Part shown: piece after piece, positions 20,593 through 28,974 of the stretch
How positions within the stretch are numbered: the stretch's first letter is position 1
How the letters are laid out: the number at the start of each line of letters is the position of its first letter
Source of the DNA: Streptomyces aculeolatus
GTDB taxonomy: Bacteria; Actinomycetota; Actinomycetes; Streptomycetales; Streptomycetaceae
Length of the DNA: 64,000 nt
Direction of reading: 5' to 3'
Assembly (NCBI RefSeq): GCF_020400605.1
Contig: NZ_JAINRD010000015.1
Span: 62,001 to 126,000, forward strand
The notes under the pieces: generated by a model
The model's input: the letters and a program-made list of their open reading frames with translations, nothing else
What the model was told of the DNA's origin: nothing
Database searches by the model: none
Program-made: the position numbers and the translations under genes

Positions 20593-21558
20593 ATGGACCA
20601 CCCCCACCCTGAAACCGCCCTCTGCGGTGTCGGCAGAAAGCTGTACGCCTCCGCGTTGCGCACCGGGCTGCTCTCCCACGAGGCCACGGGTTCCGCACCG
20701 TGCCTGATCGACACGGGCCTCCTGCGCCGCGACCCCGGCGACCCGCACTGGCTCGTCCCCGCGCCGCCGTCCGAGGCCGCCGCCGACCTCGTCCGCCCGC
20801 TGGAGCGGGAGCTGTCCGAGTACCGCCGGTTCGCCACCGCCCTCGCGGGCACGCTCGAACAGCTCACCACGCTTCCGCCGGACGGGACGGCGCCGGCCCT
20901 GCTCACCGTGTGGAAGGGCAAGGAGCAGATCGAAGCCGCGCTGCTGCGCGCTCTCGGCGAGGGCACCGAGGAGTTCCTCGCGATCCAGCCCGCGAGCGGC
21001 CGGACCAACAGGACCGCCGAGAAGATCCGCGCAACCGCGGAACGGGTCCGGGAACTGCACGAACGCGGTGTCGTCCAGCGCACGCTGTACAACCACACCT
21101 ACCGGCACCACCCCACGACGCTCTCCTACCTCGACGCCCTCAAGGACACCGGCCTCGAAGTGCGCACCATGGAGGAGACCGCGGAGAGGCTCCTCATCAT
21201 CGACCGCACCGTCGCGTTCGTCCCCACGCAGCCCGACCGCGAGACGGCGCTGGAGATCCGGCACCCCGGCCTGGTCTGGTACCTGGTCGGCGTCTTCGAG
21301 CGGTTCTGGCAGTCCGCCGTCCCCTGGGAGCGCCAGGTCCCGTACCAGGACACCCCGGAGGGGATCACCGGGGTGCAGCTCAAGATCGCCCGGCTGCTCG
21401 TCGAGGGCCACCTCGACGAGGCCATCGCCCGCCGCCTCGGCATGAACGTACGCACCTGCCGCGCCCACATCGCCAAACTCTGCACCGCGCTCGGCAGCGA
21501 CAGCCGCACCCAACTCGGCTACCACATCGCCCACTCCGGCATGCTCGAGGAGGTCTGA
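20593..21558 (+). CDS. TrmB/LuxR-type regulator, tandem copy 4 of 5
   Basis: 321 residues, same domain order as its neighbours. The middle region is closest to copy 3 (LAIQPASGRTNRTAEKIR, QRTLYNHTYRHHPTTLSYL, EIRHPGLVWYLVGVFERFWQ). The C-terminal GerE segment, by contrast, is nearly identical in DNA to copy 5: 21351-21542 against 22305-22496 differ at one base, encoding GITGVQLKIARLLVEGHLDE and the rest of the HTH. AAGGAG 9 nt before the ATG supports this start; the frame is open back to 20470. The mosaic pattern points to gene conversion of the DNA-binding domain. Confidence 0.78.
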   Translation: MDHPHPETALCGVGRKLYASALRTGLLSHEATGSAPCLIDTGLLRRDPGDPHWLVPAPPSEAAADLVRPLERELSEYRRFATALAGTLEQLTTLPPDGTAPALLTVWKGKEQIEAALLRALGEGTEEFLAIQPASGRTNRTAEKIRATAERVRELHERGVVQRTLYNHTYRHHPTTLSYLDALKDTGLEVRTMEETAERLLIIDRTVAFVPTQPDRETALEIRHPGLVWYLVGVFERFWQSAVPWERQVPYQDTPEGITGVQLKIARLLVEGHLDEAIARRLGMNVRTCRAHIAKLCTALGSDSRTQLGYHIAHSGMLEEV

Positions 21559-21561
21559 GGC

Positions 21562-22512
21562 ATGGAGCACGCCCCCCACCCCGCCTCCCGTGTCTGCACC
21601 ACGGGCCGGAAGCTCTACGCCAAGGCGCTGCAGTCCGGCCGTATCGCGGCGGCGGCGAGCGAGGCGGCACCCTGCGTCGTCGAGTCCGGCCTCCTGCACC
21701 GCGACGGCGACTGGCTCGTCCCCGCGCCGCCGTCGGAGGCCATGGGGCAGCTCTTCGAGCTCGTGGCGCAGGAGATCGGCGGCTACCGGGACCTCGCCCT
21801 CACCCTCGCCGGCGCCTTCGGACCGCCCGTGGCCCCGGGTGCCGACCCGGGCGGGGGACCCAAGATCACGGTCTGGGAGGGCAAGGAACGGATAGACGCC
21901 GAGCTGGTACGGGCCCTCCGGGAGTGCACCACCGAGTTGCTCACCGCCCAGCCCATGGGGAATCGGCCTGCCTGGGTGTACGAAGCCTCGGTCCAGCGCG
22001 TACTGCCCCTGGCGGAACGGGGAGTCCGCATCCGCAGCCTGTACAGCCACACCGCCCGGCACACCCCGCAGGCGCTGGACTACCTGGCGCGGGTGGAGCA
22101 CACGGGCCTGGAGGTCCGCACCCTCGATGAGAACATCGAGCGGGCCATCATCATCGACCGCGAGGTCGCCCTCATCCCCGCGCGGGAGGACAACACGGTG
22201 GCCGTCGAGGTCCGCCAGCCGGGCGTGGTCTGGTATCTCGCCGCCACCTTCGACCACTTCTGGCACCTCGCCACGCCCTGGGGCGACGGCGTCGCCAACC
22301 GGGTCACCCCGGAGGGGATCACCGGGGTGCAGCTCAAGATCGCCCGGCTGCTCGTCGAGGGCCACCTCGACGAGGCCATCGCCCGCCGCCTCGGCATGAA
22401 CGTACGCACCTGCCGCGCCCACATCGCCAAACTCTGCACCGCACTCGGCAGCGACAGCCGCACCCAACTCGGCTACCACATCGCCCACTCCGGCATCGTC
22501 GACGACCGCTGA
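21562..22512 (+). CDS. TrmB/LuxR-type regulator, tandem copy 5 of 5
   Basis: 316 residues. The N-terminal and middle regions are distinct (CTTGRKLYAKALQSGRIA, GPPVAPGADPGGGPKITVWEGKERIDAELVRAL, RSLYSHTARHTPQALDYLARVEHTG, DENIERAIIIDREVALIPARED). The HTH is identical to copy 4 at the protein level. It begins 3 nt after the stop of copy 4, with a GAGG site inside that stop region, so it is translationally linked. The 169 bp downstream hold no gene. Confidence 0.78.
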   Translation: MEHAPHPASRVCTTGRKLYAKALQSGRIAAAASEAAPCVVESGLLHRDGDWLVPAPPSEAMGQLFELVAQEIGGYRDLALTLAGAFGPPVAPGADPGGGPKITVWEGKERIDAELVRALRECTTELLTAQPMGNRPAWVYEASVQRVLPLAERGVRIRSLYSHTARHTPQALDYLARVEHTGLEVRTLDENIERAIIIDREVALIPAREDNTVAVEVRQPGVVWYLAATFDHFWHLATPWGDGVANRVTPEGITGVQLKIARLLVEGHLDEAIARRLGMNVRTCRAHIAKLCTALGSDSRTQLGYHIAHSGIVDDR

Positions 22513-22681
22513 CCGGCCGGGTACGGCCGCCTGCGGGGGCCGGAGGGGGACGGAGTCGCTGGTGCGTAGAGGCCGGGAAGCGAACGCACCAGCGCTCCGT
22601 CCGGGGGGCGCCGCCCGCGTCGCCTGCGTACGACGACGGCAGGTCGCGTCAGCGGCACCCCGGAGGGTACTGGCCCTCACA

Positions 22682-22999
22682 TCATTCACGAACGCGGTGG
22701 CCCCGGCCATTGCCCCTTGCGGCACCCCGGTCCCCGCCCGCCACCGCCGGCCCCAGGGCCCGCCGGTTGCGGTCGGCGACCAGGGCGGCCTGGACGCGCG
22801 ACTCCACGTTCAGCTTGCGGCAGATGTTCGTCAGGTGGGCGCGGACCGTGCGCTCCGCCACCCCCAGTTGCGACGCCAGCCGGCGGTTGGTCGGACCGTC
22901 GGCGAGCAGGAGGAGCACCTCGCGTTCCCGATCGGAGAGCAGCGCGAGGCCGACCGGGGGAGCCTGTCGCGCCGTGTTGCCCGAACCGTAAGTCCTCAC
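22682..22999 (-). CDS. stand-alone LuxR/GerE-domain protein
   Basis: 105 residues, essentially a single LuxR-type DNA-binding domain: LALLSDREREVLLLLADGPTNRRLASQLGVAERTVRAHLTNICRKLNVESRVQAAL. A Gly/Arg-rich tail follows and there is no receiver or sensor domain. The GTG at 22999 has GGGGAG 8 nt upstream and is preferred to the GTG at 23020. This HTH is of the classical NarL type and is not a copy of the five tandem regulators. It is transcribed toward them and divergent from the NACHT gene across about 220 bp, where a regulator of that gene could bind. Confidence 0.72.
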   Translation of the reverse strand: MRTYGSGNTARQAPPVGLALLSDREREVLLLLADGPTNRRLASQLGVAERTVRAHLTNICRKLNVESRVQAALVADRNRRALGPAVAGGDRGAARGNGRGHRVRE

Positions 23000-23219
23000 C
23001 GTATGTACTCCCCAGACCACTGAGCCGGACGTGGATCACGTTCGGCGGCTTGCCCCCCGGTCTTCACCAGAACATTGGCCTACCCTCCGTATCAACTCCA
23101 CCCGAACCCACCCTCATCTTCCTGAATTTCATGATGATGAGGGTGTACATACCGGCATGAAGCAGACCATCGGCGAACACCGCCGGTGACCTGTGGGCGC
23201 CGCCTATATCGTCTGGCGC

Positions 23220-26200
23220 ATGGAACCCGCAGCCGTCGGCGTCAAGCTCGCGTCCGCCGCCGTGGCGCCCCTCGTCCGGCGGCTGTTCCGCAGCGAGGGG
23301 CCCGGGGCGGGGCTGGCGGAGCGGCCGGTGCGGATGGCGGCGCTGGTGTCGTTCCGCGGCGAGCAGCGGGAGTTGACCGAGGGCGACCTGCGCAAGCTCG
23401 CCGACGCGCTCGTACGGCGCGCCCTGCGCGACACCGGCGCCGACACCGGCCGCACCGGCCGCGCCGCCCACGACGCCCCCGTCCCCGCCGACGAGGTCGC
23501 GGCCGTCGCCGGCGCCCTCGCCCGCAGCCTCGGCGCCCTCGGCGACCTCGACATCGACGACGTGCAGGCCGTCCAGCTCGGCCCCGAGGCCCTCGCCCGC
23601 CGGCTCCGCCACGCCGCTGCCGGGACCGGCGCGCCCGTACGCGAACTCTCCGCCGACGCCGCCTACTTCCACGACGCCCTCCTCGACACCGCCTGCCTGC
23701 ACATCCTGCACTTCTTCAGCCAGCGCTCCACCTTCGTCGCCCGCACCCTCGTCGAGCAGTCCCGCCGCCAGGCCGACCAGATCGCCCGCCTCGACGAGCT
23801 GATCGCCCGCACCCCCCTCCCCGCCGCGCGCGACGCCGCGTTCGAGCGCGAGTACTTCGGGTACGTCGCCAAGAAGCACGGCAAACTCACCATCTACGGC
23901 GTCGACCTCGCCGACTCCCCCGCGAAGTGGCCCCTGGACGTGGCGTACCTGCGGCTGGAGGCCTCCGCCTCCCTGGGGATCGGCACATCGCCCGAGTGGC
24001 ACATCCCTTTCAACGAGCTGACGCTGCCCAAAGACCCCCTCCCCGACCCCGTCCTCCCCGCCGACCAGGCCCTCGCCACCTACGAGCGCGTCCTCCTGCG
24101 CGGCGCCGCCGGATCCGGCAAGACCACCCTCGTGCAGTGGCTCGCCCTCTCCGCCACCCGCGCCGCCACCGGCGCCGAGCACACCATGGACTACCTCGCG
24201 GGCCGCGTCCCCTTCGTCCTCCCGCTGCGCACCCTCACCCGCCACGGCCAACGCCTGCCCGCCCCCCGCGACTTCCTCTCCGCCACCGGCAGCCCCCTCG
24301 CCGGCGTCCAGCCCGACGGCTGGGAGCACCGCGTGCTCACCGCCCGCCGCGGGCTGCTCCTCGTCGACGGCATCGACGAGGTCCCCCGCGCCGAGCGCGA
24401 CCGCACCCGCCGCTGGCTCTCCGACCTCATCGACGCCTACCCCGGCAACCGCTGGCTCGTCACCTCCCGCCCCTCCGCCGTCGGCGAGGACTGGCTCGCC
24501 GCCGAGGGCTTCAGCGAGCTGACCCTCGCCCCCATGCGCCCCGTCGACCTCGCCCGCTTCATCGCCCGCTGGCACGCGGCCGTACGCACCGGCGATCCGG
24601 CGGCGGACGACGCGCAGCTCGCCGCGTACGAGGAGCAGCTCACCGCCGCCGTACGGCACACCTCGGACCTCGGCCGGCTGGCCACCAACCCGCTGATGTG
24701 CGGCCTCATGTGCGCCCTGAACCGCGCCCGCCGAGGCCACCTCCCGCGCGGGCGCAAGGAGCTGTACGAGGCCGCCCTGTCGATGCTGCTCACGCGCCGC
24801 GACCGCGAACGCGACATGGCCGTCCCCGACCTGCGCGAGGAACCCCAGCTCCAGGTGCTCCAGCGCCTCGCGTACTGGCTGATCCGCAACGGCCGCACGG
24901 AACTGGACCGGGCCCGCGCCGAGAGCATCGTCGCCGCCGCCCTCCCCGCCGTCCCGGAGGTCGCCGCCCTGGGCGGCGCGAGCGCCGTGCTGGAGCACTT
25001 CCGCGACCGCAGCGGCCTCCTCCGCGAACCGGGCCCGGACGCGGTCGACTTCGTCCACCGCACGTTCCAGGACTACCTGGGGGCGCGCGCGGCGGTGGAG
25101 GACGGCGACATCGGCGTGCTGGCGGCACACGCGGCGGACGACCAGTGGGAGGACGTCATCCGCATGGCGGTGGCGCAGGGCCGCCCGCGGGAGCGGGAGG
25201 AGATCCTGCGGGAACTGCTGGCGGCGGCGGAGACCCGGGAGGGCGTGGAGGGCGTACGCATCCGCCTGCTGGCGGCGGCGTGCCTGGAGCACGCGGCGGA
25301 GCTGGCCCCGGAAGTACGGGAGGCGGTGGAGCGGGCGACGGAGGCGCTGATCCCGCCGACGACGACGCTGGAGGCACGGGCGCTGGGCGCGGCGGGGGCG
25401 CTGGTACTGGAGCTGCTCCCGGGCCCGGAGGAGGCGGACGACGAGACGGCGACCCTGGTCGCCGTCGCGGGTAGTTACGTGGAGTCGGACCGCGCCATCC
25501 CGTTCCTCGCCCGCTACGCCACCCACCCGTCACTGGACGTCCGCCGCCAACTCGTCTGGGCCTGGCAGCGCTTCGACACCGACGACTACGCGGACGAGGT
25601 CATCGCCCGCCTCGACCCCGAGTTGCTGTACTTCACCGTCACCTCCGACGCCGAGCTACGCGCTCTGCGCCGGATCGGCGGGCGGCCCTTGCTCGAAGTA
25701 CGTGGTCCGCTGGATACCGCCGGGTTGCGTGCCGAGCTTTTCGCGATCCGCCTCACCGGCCTCATCGTGCGCGGCCAGCCAGGGCTCAAGGACCTCGGCT
25801 TCCTGCGTGGGCAGCGCGAGCTGCGCAGCCTTCGGCTCACCGAGTGCCTCGACCTCCTCGACACCTCCGCCCTGGCCGGGCTGCCACTCAGGTCCCTCGT
25901 CCTCGACAAGGTCCCGGGGCTGGCCGCAGGCGTTCCCGCACTGCTCGCCTCACTGCCGCGAGTGGAGCACCTCTCCCTCTCACCGGAACGGTGGCAGCCG
26001 CTGGACCTCGATACGCTGCCGGAGCTGCCTCGGCTCAGGACGCTCAACCTGCTGACCGGCCACACCGCCAGCCTGCGGCCCTTGGCCAGGCACCCCAGGC
26101 TCGAATACGTCGTCCTGGGCTGGCGACACCAGCCCTCCGCGGACGACTGGCCCGCGCTCGACGCCCTTCCGCAGCTCCGCGGGATGCAGACCCGGCCGAC

Positions 26201-26477
26201 GCTGCTGGAATACGCACCCGCCGACGCCGCCCTGCCCCGCGTCAAGTCCCTCAGCCTGCTCGACGACGCACCTGCCGTCGAAGTCGACCTGACCCGACTC
26301 CCCCGGCTCTTTCCGCGGCTCGACCACCTCGTGCTCGATCTGCCGCCGCGCAACCGGCCGTTGGACCTCTCGTCGCTCGCCGGACTCGACACCCTGCGCG
26401 AGGTCTCCCTGCGCCCGCACATGAGGGACCTCCACGCCGGGCTCCCGCCCCACGTGGAGGTCACCTTTCTCGACTAG
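23220..26477 (+). CDS. NACHT-LRR (NLR-like) STAND ATPase
   Basis: 1085-residue cytosolic STAND NTPase. Residues 1-280 form a helical N-terminal region with no recognised nuclease, TIR or protease motif. The NACHT module follows: Walker A GAAGSGKTTL (~295-304), Walker B LLLVDGIDEVP (~379-389), sensor NRWLVTSRPS, the NPLMCGLMCALNR helix and the winged-helix signature VDFVHRTFQDYLGARAA. The C-terminal ~300 residues are leucine-rich repeats (LRSLRLTECLDLLDTSALAG, PRLRTLNLLTGHTASLRPL, FPRLDHLVLDLPP). Bacterial NACHT proteins of this kind are antiphage sensors that oligomerise on ligand binding. The missing effector motif makes the killing mechanism unclear. Base composition is host-like. The stop overlaps that of hspR. 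Confidence 0.85.
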   Translation: MEPAAVGVKLASAAVAPLVRRLFRSEGPGAGLAERPVRMAALVSFRGEQRELTEGDLRKLADALVRRALRDTGADTGRTGRAAHDAPVPADEVAAVAGALARSLGALGDLDIDDVQAVQLGPEALARRLRHAAAGTGAPVRELSADAAYFHDALLDTACLHILHFFSQRSTFVARTLVEQSRRQADQIARLDELIARTPLPAARDAAFEREYFGYVAKKHGKLTIYGVDLADSPAKWPLDVAYLRLEASASLGIGTSPEWHIPFNELTLPKDPLPDPVLPADQALATYERVLLRGAAGSGKTTLVQWLALSATRAATGAEHTMDYLAGRVPFVLPLRTLTRHGQRLPAPRDFLSATGSPLAGVQPDGWEHRVLTARRGLLLVDGIDEVPRAERDRTRRWLSDLIDAYPGNRWLVTSRPSAVGEDWLAAEGFSELTLAPMRPVDLARFIARWHAAVRTGDPAADDAQLAAYEEQLTAAVRHTSDLGRLATNPLMCGLMCALNRARRGHLPRGRKELYEAALSMLLTRRDRERDMAVPDLREEPQLQVLQRLAYWLIRNGRTELDRARAESIVAAALPAVPEVAALGGASAVLEHFRDRSGLLREPGPDAVDFVHRTFQDYLGARAAVEDGDIGVLAAHAADDQWEDVIRMAVAQGRPREREEILRELLAAAETREGVEGVRIRLLAAACLEHAAELAPEVREAVERATEALIPPTTTLEARALGAAGALVLELLPGPEEADDETATLVAVAGSYVESDRAIPFLARYATHPSLDVRRQLVWAWQRFDTDDYADEVIARLDPELLYFTVTSDAELRALRRIGGRPLLEVRGPLDTAGLRAELFAIRLTGLIVRGQPGLKDLGFLRGQRELRSLRLTECLDLLDTSALAGLPLRSLVLDKVPGLAAGVPALLASLPRVEHLSLSPERWQPLDLDTLPELPRLRTLNLLTGHTASLRPLARHPRLEYVVLGWRHQPSADDWPALDALPQLRGMQTRPTLLEYAPADAALPRVKSLSLLDDAPAVEVDLTRLPRLFPRLDHLVLDLPPRNRPLDLSSLAGLDTLREVSLRPHMRDLHAGLPPHVEVTFLD

Positions 26478-26941
26478 CCCCGCTTCTTCGGCTTCCACAC
26501 CACCAGCGCGCTCGTCTGCTGCACCTGCTGGTACGGAACCAGGTCCCGCCGGTACGACGCGTGCACCTGCGCCTCCCGCTGCGCCATCGCCGACGCCGCG
26601 CCGTCCACCGCGTCCGTCAGCTCGGCCACCTTCGCCTGCAGCGCCGCGACCTGCGTCTCCAGCTCGATGATCCGCTTGATCCCGGCCAGGTTGATGCCCT
26701 CGTCCTGGCTCAGCGCCTGCACCTGCCGCAGCAGCGCGATGTCCCGCGCCGAGTACCGCCGGCCGCGCCCGGCCGTGCGGTCCGGGGAGACCAGGCCGAG
26801 GCGGTCGTACTGGCGGAGGGTCTGGGGGTGCAGGCCCGAGAGTTCGGCGGCTACGGAGATGACGTAGACCGGCGTCTCCTCGGTCAGCTCGTACGGGTTG
26901 CGGCCGCGGGGGGCGCCGCGTCCGCCGTTTCTGCCGTTCAT
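26474..26941 (-). CDS. hspR: MerR-family heat-shock repressor HspR
   Basis: 155-residue MerR-type repressor. The HTH is PVYVISVAAELSGLHPQTLRQYDRLGLVSPDRTAGRGRRYS, followed by DIALLRQVQALSQDEGINLAGIKRIIELE and a coiled-coil dimer helix. HspR binds HAIR sites with DnaK as co-repressor and shuts off dnaK and clpB without stress. It is the last gene of dnaK-grpE-dnaJ-hspR, so it represses itself. ATG 26941 has GGGAG about 10 nt upstream; a TTG at 26950 would overlap the dnaJ stop. Its TAG stop shares the CTAG at 26474-26477 with the convergent NACHT gene. Confidence 0.93.
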   Translation of the reverse strand: MNGRNGGRGAPRGRNPYELTEETPVYVISVAAELSGLHPQTLRQYDRLGLVSPDRTAGRGRRYSARDIALLRQVQALSQDEGINLAGIKRIIELETQVAALQAKVAELTDAVDGAASAMAQREAQVHASYRRDLVPYQQVQQTSALVVWKPKKRG

Positions 26942-26946
26942 CGTGG

Positions 26947-28143
26947 TCAAGCTCCCTTCGCGGCCTTGAACAGCTCCGCGCGCGGGTCCTCGCCCGCGGT
27001 CGCCTCCCGGTACGACTCCAGCGACTCGCGCGCCGTGCCGTCCGTCTCCTTCGGCACCGCCACCTCGACGGTGACGAGCAGGTCCCCGCGCGTGCCGTCC
27101 TTGCGGACGGCGCCCTTGCCGCGGGCGCGCATCGTACGTCCGTTGGGCGTGCCCGGCGGCAGCTTCAGGGTGACGGGCGGGCCGCCGAGCGTGGGCACCT
27201 TGATGTCCGCGCCGAGGGCCGCCTCAGGGAACGAGACGGGGACCGTCACCAGCAGGTTGTCGCCCTTGCGGCCGAAGACCGGGTGGCCGTCGACGTGCAC
27301 GACGACGTACAGGTCGCCGCCGGGGCCGCCGCGTTCACCCGGGCCGCCCTTGCCGCGCAGCCGTATCCGCTGTCCGTCCTGCACGCCCGCGGGGATGCGG
27401 ACCTGCATCGTGCGGGACGACTTGGCGCGGCCGCTGCCCTTGCAGACGTCGCAGGGGTCCTGGGCGATGAGCCCGCGGCCCTTGCAGTCCACACACGGGT
27501 CGGTGAGCGAGAAGCCGCCACCGCCGCCGCGGGAGACCTGGCCGGTGCCCACGCAGGTCGGGCAGACCCGCGGGGAGCCGTTCTTGTCGCCCGTGCCGGC
27601 GCACGTCTTGCAGGGGGCCGACGACGACATCCGCAGCGGGACCGTGGCGCCCTCGATGGCCTCCGTGAAGCTGAGCGTGACCTCGGACTCGATGTCCTGG
27701 CCGCGGCGCGGCTGCGTACGCCCGCCGCCGCCGCGGTTGAACAGCCCGCCGAAGACATCGCCCAGACCGCCGCCGAAGCCGCCGGTGGTGGTCTGGCCGC
27801 CGGCGCCGCCGGGGCCGCCGGGACCGGAGCCGCCGAAGAGGTCGCCGAGGTCGAAGTTGAACGAGCCGTTGCCGCCCGCGCCGGGGCCCGGGCGGAAGCC
27901 GCCGTTGCCGAAGAGGGCGCGCGCCTCGTCGTACTCCTTGCGCCGCTGGGGGTCGCCGAGCACGTCGTTGGCCTCGGAGACCTCCTTGAAGCGCTCCTCG
28001 GCCGCGGCGTCGCCCTTGTTCGCGTCCGGGTGGAACTGCCGGGCGAGCTTGCGGTACGCCTTCTTGATCTCGGCCTCGGTGGCGTCCTTCGGGACGCCGA
28101 GAACCTTGTAGTAGTCCTTCTCGATGAAGTCCTTGGTACTCAT
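26947..28143 (-). CDS. dnaJ: co-chaperone DnaJ
   Basis: 398-residue Hsp40. J-domain (residues ~10-75) with the HPD motif in ARQFHPDANKGD, then a Gly/Phe-rich linker (FGGSGPGGPGG), a zinc-binding region with four CxxCxGxG-type repeats (CKTCAGTG, CPTCVGTG, CVDCKGRG, CDVCKGSG) and C-terminal beta domains. It stimulates the DnaK ATPase and delivers unfolded clients. It is the third gene of the dnaK operon, with a 39-nt gap after grpE and hspR immediately downstream. Expression follows the HAIR-controlled dnaK promoter. Confidence 0.95.
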   Translation of the reverse strand: MSTKDFIEKDYYKVLGVPKDATEAEIKKAYRKLARQFHPDANKGDAAAEERFKEVSEANDVLGDPQRRKEYDEARALFGNGGFRPGPGAGGNGSFNFDLGDLFGGSGPGGPGGAGGQTTTGGFGGGLGDVFGGLFNRGGGGRTQPRRGQDIESEVTLSFTEAIEGATVPLRMSSSAPCKTCAGTGDKNGSPRVCPTCVGTGQVSRGGGGGFSLTDPCVDCKGRGLIAQDPCDVCKGSGRAKSSRTMQVRIPAGVQDGQRIRLRGKGGPGERGGPGGDLYVVVHVDGHPVFGRKGDNLLVTVPVSFPEAALGADIKVPTLGGPPVTLKLPPGTPNGRTMRARGKGAVRKDGTRGDLLVTVEVAVPKETDGTARESLESYREATAGEDPRAELFKAAKGA

Positions 28144-28182
28144 TCCCGGCGTCCCTCCTCTCGTCCTCCGGCGGCTACGGCG

Positions 28183-28974
28183 TCACCCCTCGTCCGGGCC
28201 ACCGCTGTCCGTCTCTCCCCTGCCGGACTCGCCCTTCGCGGATCCGGAGGCGTCCGGACCCCCGGCGTCCGCGGAGCCGGCGGACTCCGGTCCGCCGTCG
28301 TCCGCGTCGGCCTGCTTCTCGTCCGGCTTCTCGCCTTCCTTGCCCTGCGACCCCGACGCGCCCGGCTGGGGCTCCGCCACGGCGACCCGCGCGGGGCGGA
28401 TCGTACGCTCGCCGATCCGATACCCAGGCTGGAGAATCTGCACGCACGTCGTCTCGGAGACATCCGGCGAGTAGCTGTGCATCAGCGCCTCGTGGATCAG
28501 CGGGTCGAAGGGCTCGCCCTCCTTGCCGAACTGCATGAGACCCATCTTGGCGACGACGGTCTCCAGCGACTCGGCGACCGACTTGAACCCGCCGACCAGT
28601 TCCTCGTGGTCCCGGGCCCGGCCGATGTCGTCGAGCACGGGCAGCAGTTCGGTCAGCAGGTTCGCGTTCGCGACCTCCTTGACCGCGACCCGGTCCCGCT
28701 CCACCCGCCGGCGGTAGTTCTGGTACTCCGCCTGCAGGCGCTGCAGGTCCTTCGTCCGCTCGTCGAGCGCCTTGCGGGTCTCGTCCAGACGAGCCGCAAG
28801 CGGGCTGTTCGCGTCCCCGTTCCCGGCGGCGGCACCCGGCCCGGCTCCGTCGGCGCGCCGTGCGCCGGCGGGCGATGCGCCCGCCCCGTCCGGGCCGCCC
28901 TGCTGTGCCTCCGCTGTCTTTGCGTCGGTGGGGACGTCGGGCTTCTCCTCGAAGCCCGGGGTCTCCTCCGTCAC
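28183..28974 (-). CDS. grpE: nucleotide exchange factor GrpE
   Basis: 263-residue GrpE, the ADP-release factor of DnaK. A long Ala/Gly/Asp-rich N-terminus precedes the coiled-coil (RLDETRKALDERTKDLQRLQAEYQNYRRRVERDR), then the four-helix and beta-wing domains (ANLLTELLPVLDDIGRARDH, EALMHSYSPDVSETTCVQILQPGYRIGERTIRPARVAV). The C-terminal tail is also low-complexity, which makes it longer than E. coli GrpE but typical of actinomycetes. The GTG start overlaps the dnaK stop in GTGA, so translation is coupled. Confidence 0.95.
   Translation of the reverse strand: MTEETPGFEEKPDVPTDAKTAEAQQGGPDGAGASPAGARRADGAGPGAAAGNGDANSPLAARLDETRKALDERTKDLQRLQAEYQNYRRRVERDRVAVKEVANANLLTELLPVLDDIGRARDHEELVGGFKSVAESLETVVAKMGLMQFGKEGEPFDPLIHEALMHSYSPDVSETTCVQILQPGYRIGERTIRPARVAVAEPQPGASGSQGKEGEKPDEKQADADDGGPESAGSADAGGPDASGSAKGESGRGETDSGGPDEG

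Noticed and set aside
23157..23189. Ten-codon frame before the NACHT gene as a leader peptide
   Set aside because: Too short to support, without a ribosome-binding site or regulatory codons.
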